This document shows, piece by piece, positions 58,505 through 64,000 of a stretch of 64,000 nt of DNA (position 1 is the first letter of the stretch; the number at the start of each line of letters is the position of its first letter). The DNA is from VFMC01 sp050248155. Lineage in GTDB: Bacteria; Actinomycetota; Acidimicrobiia; Acidimicrobiales; Ilumatobacteraceae. The position numbers were made by a program, and so were the translations under genes. The DNA is taken from positions 1-64,000 of the forward strand of contig JBFWSW010000002.1 of assembly GCA_050248155.1 (NCBI GenBank), read 5' to 3'. A model generated the notes under the pieces. It made no database searches and was not told the DNA's origin. It saw only the letters and a list, made by a program, of their open reading frames with translations.

Positions 58505-60061
58505 ATGGCCGGCGGTCGGAACGTCAGCTGGTTGCTCGAGTCGAGGGCGCAACTTCGCGCCTCACATCCGTTCGTGGTGTGGGAGCCCCGAGAGGGCGAG
58601 CGTGCCGTCCATTCGTTTGCAGCCTTCTCGGCGCAGGTCGAGGCTCTCGCGGCCGGCCTGCGACGTCGAGGCATCCGCCAGGGCGACACGGTCGTGCTCC
58701 ACATGGAGAACTGTCCCGAGTTCCTGTTCGCGTGGTTCGCTCTCACCCGGATCGGTGCGGTCGCGGTGTGCACCAACACCCGCTCGAGCATCGACGAGCT
58801 CCGCCATTACGGCGAGCACTCGGGTTCGGTCGCCGCGCTCACCCAGCCGAAGTTCGCGGGGGCGATGGCCGAGGCCCTGCCGGGGCTCAGGTGGCTGGCG
58901 CTGACCGACACCGATGCCGGCGATGTCGTCGACCCTGCGCAGCGGCCGGCCGGTGACGACCGCTTCGACGCGCTGTTCGTCGAGGCCGACACGCCCGGCG
59001 CCGACGGCAGGCCGGCCGACGTCGACCCGTTCGCACCGGCGTGGATCCAGTACACCTCGGGAACGACGTCGCGGCCGAAAGCCGTCGTCCTCACGCACGC
59101 GAACGCACTGTGGGGCGCCAAGATGAGCGCCTTCCACGAGGACCTCCGCGCCGACGACGTCCACCTGGTCCACCTGCCGCTCTTCCACATCAACGCGTTG
59201 TGCTACTCGACGCTCGCGAGCTTGTTCGTGGGTGGGACCGCGGTGGTGGTGCCCCGGTTCTCGACGTCGAGGTTCTGGGAAGTCAGCCAACGGAACGGCT
59301 GCACCTGGGCCAGCATGATCCCGTTCGCGATGCGCGCCCTCATGACCCGACCCGTTCCCGAGCACTCCTTCCGCATCTGGGGTGCGGGAGCCTCATCGCC
59401 CGAGATCGAACGGCACTTCGGCGTGCGCACCCTCGCGTGGTACGGCATGACCGAGACCGTGACCCACGTGGTGGTCGACGAGGTGCAGAGCCCGTCCCGT
59501 CCCGGCGCGATGGGGCGGCCGTCGCCGGAGTACGAGGTGGCAGTCCTCCGTGACGACGGTACGCCGGTCGAGCCCGGCGAGACCGGGCACGTGCTCGCAC
59601 GTGGGATCCCCGGGCTCTCGCTCTTCGCCGAGTACCTGCACGATCCGGTGGCGACCCGCGAGACCGTCGACGAGAACGGCTGGCTGCGCACGGGCGACAC
59701 GGCGACGTTGCACGAGGACGGCTACCTCAGCTTCGCGGATCGAGCGAAGGACATGCTGAAGGTCGGCGGCGAGAACGTCGCGGCATCCGAGATCGAGAGC
59801 GTGATCGCAGCCGTCCCGGGCGTCGTCGAGGTCGCCGTGGTCGCCGCCCCGCACCGCATGCTCGATCAGGTCCCGATCGCTTTCGTCATCGCTGCCGGCG
59901 ACGAGGGGACGACCGCCGAAGCCGTGCTGGAGGCGTGTCGCTCGCGACTCTCGGACTTCAAGGTGCCTCGCGAGGTGCGCGTGGTGGACGAGTTGCCGCG
60001 TTCGACGCTCAACAAGATCGCGAAGGCCGAACTGCGCAAGACCTTGCCGACCTACGACTGA
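58505..60061 (+). CDS. AMP-dependent acyl-CoA synthetase/ligase
   Basis: The 518-residue ligase has QYTSGTTSRPKAVVLTHANA, FHINALCYSTLASLFVG, WYGMTETVTHVVV, GWLRTGDTATLHEDGYLSFA, ADRAKDMLKVGGENVAASEI and Lys in PRSTLNKIAKAEL. A third CoA ligase next to the second suggests different acids entering the pathway. ATG 58505 is used; GTG 58469 in frame is possible but without a ribosome site. A class B-type palindrome lies before it, and a crotonase follows. Confidence 0.9.
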   Translation: MAGGRNVSWLLESRAQLRASHPFVVWEPREGERAVHSFAAFSAQVEALAAGLRRRGIRQGDTVVLHMENCPEFLFAWFALTRIGAVAVCTNTRSSIDELRHYGEHSGSVAALTQPKFAGAMAEALPGLRWLALTDTDAGDVVDPAQRPAGDDRFDALFVEADTPGADGRPADVDPFAPAWIQYTSGTTSRPKAVVLTHANALWGAKMSAFHEDLRADDVHLVHLPLFHINALCYSTLASLFVGGTAVVVPRFSTSRFWEVSQRNGCTWASMIPFAMRALMTRPVPEHSFRIWGAGASSPEIERHFGVRTLAWYGMTETVTHVVVDEVQSPSRPGAMGRPSPEYEVAVLRDDGTPVEPGETGHVLARGIPGLSLFAEYLHDPVATRETVDENGWLRTGDTATLHEDGYLSFADRAKDMLKVGGENVAASEIESVIAAVPGVVEVAVVAAPHRMLDQVPIAFVIAAGDEGTTAEAVLEACRSRLSDFKVPREVRVVDELPRSTLNKIAKAELRKTLPTYD

Positions 60062-60106
60062 CCACGCAACCGTGCCGAGGCACGACGACACCAACAGGAA
60101 GCTGCC

Positions 60107-60826
60107 ATGGACACCTCTTCGTACCGCTTCTTCGACGTGAGCGTCGAAGACCACATCGCGACCGCGGTCTTCAATGGAGACGACCCGCTCAACCGGTGGG
60201 CGCTGGCCGACGAGCACGAGCTGTTCGCGCTCCCGGATGATGTCGCTGCCGACGACGACATCCACGTGCTGGTGCTGACCGGCGCCGGCGACGCGTTCGC
60301 GGGAGGCGCGCACCACAGCGACGACCCATTCGATGCGTCCAGCTACTACTTCCGTTCCTGCACCTTGTTCAGGAAGTACCTCGAGCTCGACAAGCCGATC
60401 GTCGTCGCCGTCAACGGTGCGATCTCCGGGTCGGGCTTGTCGCTCGCGCTCCTCGCGGACATCGTCGTGGCCGAGCGCCATGTGACCTTCGCGGACCCAC
60501 ATGTGCTCATCGGTGTCGTGTCGGCCACCGGCTCGTACGAATGGCCGCCGAACATCGGGCTCGCCAGGGCGCGGCGCTACTTGCTGACGGGCGACCAGTT
60601 CAGCGCGGAGGAAGCGCGCGACATGGGGCTCATCGCCGAAGTGGTCGACACGGGCGGGTCGCTGGCCCGGGCGATGGAGCACGCTCGGAAGATCGCGTCG
60701 CTGCGCCCGCTCGGCGTCCAGGCCACCAAGCGAGCGCTGCTACGTGACATGCGGAGCAACTTCGCGCCCGTCTTCGAACACGGGCTGGCGCTCGAGTTCC
60801 TGACGTTCCCGCAAGGCCTGTACTGA
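60107..60826 (+). CDS. Enoyl-CoA hydratase/isomerase family protein (crotonase fold)
   Basis: The 239-residue protein has NGDDPLNRWAL, LTGAGDAFAGGAHHSDD in place of the usual CAGaDl segment, VVAVNGAISGSGLSLALLAD and FADPHVLIGVVSATGSYEWP. The normal Glu of the first catalytic position is His here, and the second is also missing, so it is likely not a hydratase. It begins 45 bases after the ligase stop after AACAGGAAG, so both probably share a transcript. Confidence 0.8.
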   Translation: MDTSSYRFFDVSVEDHIATAVFNGDDPLNRWALADEHELFALPDDVAADDDIHVLVLTGAGDAFAGGAHHSDDPFDASSYYFRSCTLFRKYLELDKPIVVAVNGAISGSGLSLALLADIVVAERHVTFADPHVLIGVVSATGSYEWPPNIGLARARRYLLTGDQFSAEEARDMGLIAEVVDTGGSLARAMEHARKIASLRPLGVQATKRALLRDMRSNFAPVFEHGLALEFLTFPQGLY

Positions 60827-60961
60827 GCCGAGCGTGATGTCGGAGCGGTGGCTCGTCCGACCCCGCGTCGGCCGGCTGGCGGGTCGGTCGGAGGGTGCGG
60901 TACCATCACACGAGGGGTTGGTACCGGAAGGCTTGACCGGCTCCTCCGGGGTCGATACGAT

Positions 60962-60975
60962 CAAACAGATGGTTG
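60962..60975. promoter_or_regulatory. Class A operator CAAACA-GA-TGGTTG
   Basis: 64 bases before the ATG of the peptide-type binding protein; rightmost class A site, joining this transporter to the regulon. Confidence 0.75.
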
Positions 60976-61039
60976 GTCGGCATTCTGCCGCCGAAACGTG
61001 CGCACGCTGGGGCGTGCAGATGGGGAGGTACGTATCACC

Positions 61040-62746
61040 ATGAGATCTCGACGTTCGTGGCGGCAGTTGACTGCTGTCACCTTGGTCGCGGCAACGCTGT
61101 TCGCGGCATGCGGTGGAGATGATGACGACGACGGCGGTGACAGCTCCACGCCGGTGGTGACCGAGCAGACGACGCCCGACACCACGGCCGCAGGCTCGGA
61201 CACCACCGCCGCAGGCTCGGACACGACGACGGCCGACACCGGCGCGCCGTCGACGACAGCGGCGAGCGACATCACCATGGGCGGCTCGCTCACGGTGGGC
61301 ATCGACGGTGAGGCAGCGTGCTACGTGCCGCACCTCTGCTCGGTCTCGTACGGCCCCGGCGGCATCCGCTTCGGTGTGCTCGAGAACCTCGTTCGCCCGG
61401 CGAACAACACCGACGGCTACGAGATGCAGCTCGCCGAGTCGATCGAACCGAACGACGACTTCACGCAGTTCACCGTCACGCTTCGCGACGGCGTCCAGTG
61501 GAGCGACGGCACGCCGATGACAGCCGGTGACATCAAGACCCTGTTCGACACCTACGTGTTCGCCGAGGCGTCGACGCTGAAGGGCAACGTCGCCGCGATC
61601 TCGAGCACCGAGGCACCCGATGACCGCACGGTCGTCTTCACCCTGAGCGCTCCGCAAGCACCGTTCCCCGTCAACCTGACGAACGTACCGATCTACAAGC
61701 CGGTGGAGGGCCTCGAGCAGACCTCGATCCCGATCGGCACCGGGCCGTTCGTCATGGAGAGCTGGGAGCCCAACGTCCAGACGGTGCTCAAGAAGAACCC
61801 GCTCTACTGGGGCACCGACGCCGACGGCAACCAGTTGCCGTACCTCGACGAGATCGTCGTCGTGCCGATCACGTCCGGCGACACCAGGGTGAACTCGCTC
61901 GAGTCGGGCGACATCGACATCGCGATGTCAACCGATCCGCTCATCTCGGCATCGCTGCGAGACCGGTCGACCGTGTACGAGGTCGGGCTCAACGCCGGCA
62001 ACGGGTTGTTCTTCAACGCCGCCTCCCCGCCCACCGACGACGTCCGCGTGCGCCGTGCGCTCGCCTTCGCCACGAACAAGGACGACATCATGGCGGCCAT
62101 CGGTGGCGGCGAGCCTCGCGACGAGTACTACGTGCCCGAGAGCGAGTGGTACAGCGAGGAAGCGTCGGCCGAGACCCCCGGCTTCGACACCGAGCAGGCC
62201 CAGACGCTGCTGGACGAGTACATCAACGACCCGGCACGCTCGGACGGCAAGCCCGCAGGCACCCCGCTGACGATCGACATCTCGGTCGTGCAGGGCGCCA
62301 TCACGGCCGAGAGCATCGCTGCCATCGCGCAGCAGCAGTGGGCCGAGATCGGGGTCGATGTGACGATCACGCCGAAGGACCAGTCGACCTTGATCGGTGA
62401 CGCCATCTCCGGCAACTTCAACGTCAACTACTTCGGCTGGGCCACGCCGCACCCGTACAGCTTGCTGGTGCGCAACTACGGGAAGTGGCCGGACACGCCG
62501 TCGAACTACACGCACTTCAACAGCGAGGAGCTGTTCGACATCGTCGCCAAGATGTCCGTGGCGAAGACGCCGGACGAGATGGCCGAGCTCATCCGTCAGT
62601 CGAACCAGGTCATCGCCGAGGGCGTACCGGTGATCTTCCTGCACAGCACACCACTCGTGTGGGGCACCAATGACGAGGTCGGCAACGTCGACCTGCTGCC
62701 CGGCAACGGGTTCATCGACTGGACGACGCTCACCCGAGCGGGTTGA
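61040..62746 (+). CDS. Substrate-binding lipoprotein of an oligopeptide/nickel-type ABC importer (family 5)
   Basis: A 568-residue protein: basic start RSRRSW, hydrophobic core, lipobox LFAAC with Cys24, then an Asp tract and a Thr/Ala/Gly linker containing a repeated AAGSDTT unit (about 45-65). The SBP_bac_5 domain follows with VLENLVRPANNTDGYEMQLA, LRDGVQWSDGTPMTAGDIK, PIGTGPFVMESWEP and VNSLESGDIDIAMS. Family members bind peptides, but also opines, bile salts and sugars. GGGGAGGT precedes ATG 61040. Confidence 0.9.
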   Translation: MRSRRSWRQLTAVTLVAATLFAACGGDDDDDGGDSSTPVVTEQTTPDTTAAGSDTTAAGSDTTTADTGAPSTTAASDITMGGSLTVGIDGEAACYVPHLCSVSYGPGGIRFGVLENLVRPANNTDGYEMQLAESIEPNDDFTQFTVTLRDGVQWSDGTPMTAGDIKTLFDTYVFAEASTLKGNVAAISSTEAPDDRTVVFTLSAPQAPFPVNLTNVPIYKPVEGLEQTSIPIGTGPFVMESWEPNVQTVLKKNPLYWGTDADGNQLPYLDEIVVVPITSGDTRVNSLESGDIDIAMSTDPLISASLRDRSTVYEVGLNAGNGLFFNAASPPTDDVRVRRALAFATNKDDIMAAIGGGEPRDEYYVPESEWYSEEASAETPGFDTEQAQTLLDEYINDPARSDGKPAGTPLTIDISVVQGAITAESIAAIAQQQWAEIGVDVTITPKDQSTLIGDAISGNFNVNYFGWATPHPYSLLVRNYGKWPDTPSNYTHFNSEELFDIVAKMSVAKTPDEMAELIRQSNQVIAEGVPVIFLHSTPLVWGTNDEVGNVDLLPGNGFIDWTTLTRAG

Positions 62747-62770
62747 TGTCGACGGGTTGACCTGACGCGG

Positions 62771-62806
62771 CACGGCGAGACGGGCAGACTGGCCCGTCTC
62801 GCCGTG
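62771..62806 (+). terminator. Perfect 15-bp hairpin after the binding-protein gene (attenuator-like)
   Basis: CACGGCGAGACGGGC (62771-62785), loop AGACTG and the exact complement (62792-62806) form a 15-bp stem 24 bases after the stop, just like the hairpin at 50547. It occupies the proposed GTG at 62804, arguing against that start for the permease. Confidence 0.7.
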
Positions 62807-62875
62807 CGGCTGTCGAGCAGCGACTCGGAGGCTGCGACGAGCAATGGCAGTGACGATGGAGGGGATGATCAGCAG

Positions 62876-63856
62876 GTGAGCGCGGCAGGGCTGGACGGAA
62901 CGGCGCTCCGCAAGCGCGTGGTGAGGTTGCTCACCACGTTGTTCGCGGTGTCGTTCATCACGTTCATGCTCACGTCGTTGCTGCCGGGCGACCCGGCCTA
63001 CACGATCCTCGGTGCCGAAGGTGTGACACCCGAGGCGGTGGCACGGGTGCACGCCGATCTCGGTCTCGACGATCCGCTGCCGGTGCGCTTCGGGAACTGG
63101 CTCGGCGACGCAGCGCGTGGCGACCTCGGCACCTCGTACTCACTCGGCCGTGACGTCACCGACCTGATGATGGCACGGCTGCCGGTGACGCTCGAGTTGA
63201 TCGTGCTGTCGCTCGGCATCTCGCTGACGGTGTCGATCCCGATCGGCATCTGGACGGCATACCGGGCCAAGCACATCGGATCGAAGCTGGTGTCGCTCCT
63301 CACCTACACGCTGCTGTCCGTCCCGTCGTTCGTCGTCGGGATCATGCTCATCCTGCTCTTCTCGATCAAGCTCGACTGGCTCCCCGCCTCCGGCTGGGTG
63401 GCGTTCTCCGAGAACCCGGTGGAGAACCTCAAACGGGCGGTCCTGCCGGCGCTCGCCCTCGCGCTGCCGCAGATCGCGGTGTTCTCACGCCTCCTGCGCG
63501 GCGACATGATGGCAACCCTCGACCTCGACTTCGTGTCCTTCGCCGACTCGAAGGGGCTCACGACGCGTCGGATCCTGCTCGGCCACGCGTTCCGTCCGTC
63601 ATCGTTCTCGCTGCTGACGCTCGCAGGCACCTCGATCGGCTACCTCATGGGAGGCACGGTCATCGTCGAGACGATGTTCAACCTGCCCGGCATGGGGACG
63701 CTCGTGACCACCGCGATCGCGCAGCGCGACCTGGTGACGGTCCAGGGTGTCACCCTCTTCGTGGCTGCCGCCTTCGTCATCATCAACTTCTTCGTCGACC
63801 TGCTCTACGCAGTGCTCGACCCGCGGATCAGGCGGAGCCATGGCGCTGCCGTCTGA
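62876..63856 (+). CDS. DppB/OppB-like ABC transporter permease
   Basis: The 326-residue membrane protein has the OppB-type N-terminal span with VSFITFMLTSLLPGDPAYTI, the luminal GLDDPLPVRFGNWLGDAARG and DLGTSYSLGRDV, and several spans including the EAA-loop region HAFRPSSFSLLTLAGTSIGY and NLPGMGTLVTTAI. GTG 62876 is chosen because GGAGGGG lies upstream and the longer start at 62804 falls in a hairpin arm. It pairs with the following DppC-like gene. Confidence 0.85.
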   Translation: MSAAGLDGTALRKRVVRLLTTLFAVSFITFMLTSLLPGDPAYTILGAEGVTPEAVARVHADLGLDDPLPVRFGNWLGDAARGDLGTSYSLGRDVTDLMMARLPVTLELIVLSLGISLTVSIPIGIWTAYRAKHIGSKLVSLLTYTLLSVPSFVVGIMLILLFSIKLDWLPASGWVAFSENPVENLKRAVLPALALALPQIAVFSRLLRGDMMATLDLDFVSFADSKGLTTRRILLGHAFRPSSFSLLTLAGTSIGYLMGGTVIVETMFNLPGMGTLVTTAIAQRDLVTVQGVTLFVAAAFVIINFFVDLLYAVLDPRIRRSHGAAV

Positions 63857-64000
63857 CGTCGTGCTCGCCGTCGGCGAGCCGTCGGCGCCCGCCGTCGACG
63901 ACGTCGCCGTCGTCACCGCGGTGCGGCGACGGCGCTCTGCCACCGACGTGCTGCGCCTGGTGCCGATCGCGATCTGCGTCCTGTGGCTCGGCCTGGTCGT
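63840..64000 (+). CDS. N-terminus of a DppC/OppC-like ABC permease, cut by the window edge
   Basis: About 53 residues are visible: an Ala/Val-rich leader (ALPSDVVLAVGEPSAPAVDD), then RRRRSATDVLRLVPIAICVL, where the first membrane span begins. ATG 63840 overlaps the end of the DppB-like gene by 17 bases, the usual order SBP-B-C. Type is inferred from position, since no permease motif is yet reached. ATPase genes would be expected to the right. Confidence 0.65.
   Translation, partial: MALPSDVVLAVGEPSAPAVDDVAVVTAVRRRRSATDVLRLVPIAICVLWLGLV

Noticed and set aside
62804..62875. Extended N-terminus of the DppB-like permease from GTG 62804
   Set aside because: The codon lies in the right arm of a perfect hairpin and has no ribosome site; the extra residues are Ser/Asp-rich and not family-like. 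GTG 62876 has GGAGGGG.
1..64000. CRISPR array, insertion sequence or prophage
   Set aside because: No regularly spaced direct repeats, transposase or phage structural genes were seen in either strand; only the tRNA fragment at the left edge hints at a mobile element.

Overview
The window comes from a high-GC actinomycete. The evidence is dense GTG/ATG genes with purine-rich ribosome sites, many Mycobacterium-like lipid-catabolism families, and two lipoproteins with an AACGGDDDD-type start after the lipobox. The set (many LLM flavin enzymes, amidohydrolases, EthD, DUF1876) suggests Acidimicrobiia/Ilumatobacteraceae, but I cannot prove the lineage from sequence alone. No gene-free stretch is much longer than 300 bases.

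Region 1 (1-7.2 kb) is miscellaneous: the end of a PIN-type toxin, a 3' fragment of a tRNA-Leu fused to a 5'-truncated DUF4143 ATPase (an integration scar), a SigE-like sigma factor with a membrane protein, a DUF1876 protein, a GDPD-like protein and three membrane proteins. Region 2 (7.4-13.9 kb) is a set of small self-contained regulatory units: a two-component flavin monooxygenase (HpaB/HpaC type) with a LysR regulator; a TetR regulator divergent from an alpha/beta hydrolase across a perfect 26-bp palindrome; and an Rrf2 regulator divergent from an AhpD-like protein across a second palindrome.

Region 3 (13.9-64 kb) is a catabolic island of about 50 kb: CoA-transferase, acyl-CoA dehydrogenases, crotonases, short-chain dehydrogenases, an SCP2-type thiolase, three acyl-CoA ligases, a KstD-like flavoprotein, two VOC proteins, three ACMSD-like amidohydrolases, a xylose-isomerase-like protein, a CocE hydrolase, an SMP-30 lactonase, six LLM oxidoreductases, serine hydrolases, a nitroreductase and two ABC importers (LIV type and oligopeptide type). 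Together these look like import of an organic substrate, ring or chain oxidation by flavin enzymes, hydrolysis, CoA activation and beta-oxidation. A steroid, terpenoid or other alicyclic substrate is plausible, but the substrate is not shown by the sequence.

The main discovery is regulatory. Almost every transcription-unit start between 16.2 and 61.0 kb carries a 14-bp inverted repeat with consensus CAAMCR-N2-YGKTTG (15 sites including a weak one), and three more starts carry a related, tighter palindrome (CTACCAAACGTCTGGTAG type). This ties the scattered operons and both transporters into one undescribed-looking regulon; the KstR2-like TetR protein at 19759-20523 is the best local candidate for its repressor. 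Other notable points are three repeated LLM-plus-alpha/beta-hydrolase cassettes, a single-chain LivH-LivM-LivF fusion, and matching 15-bp hairpins directly after each substrate-binding-protein gene.
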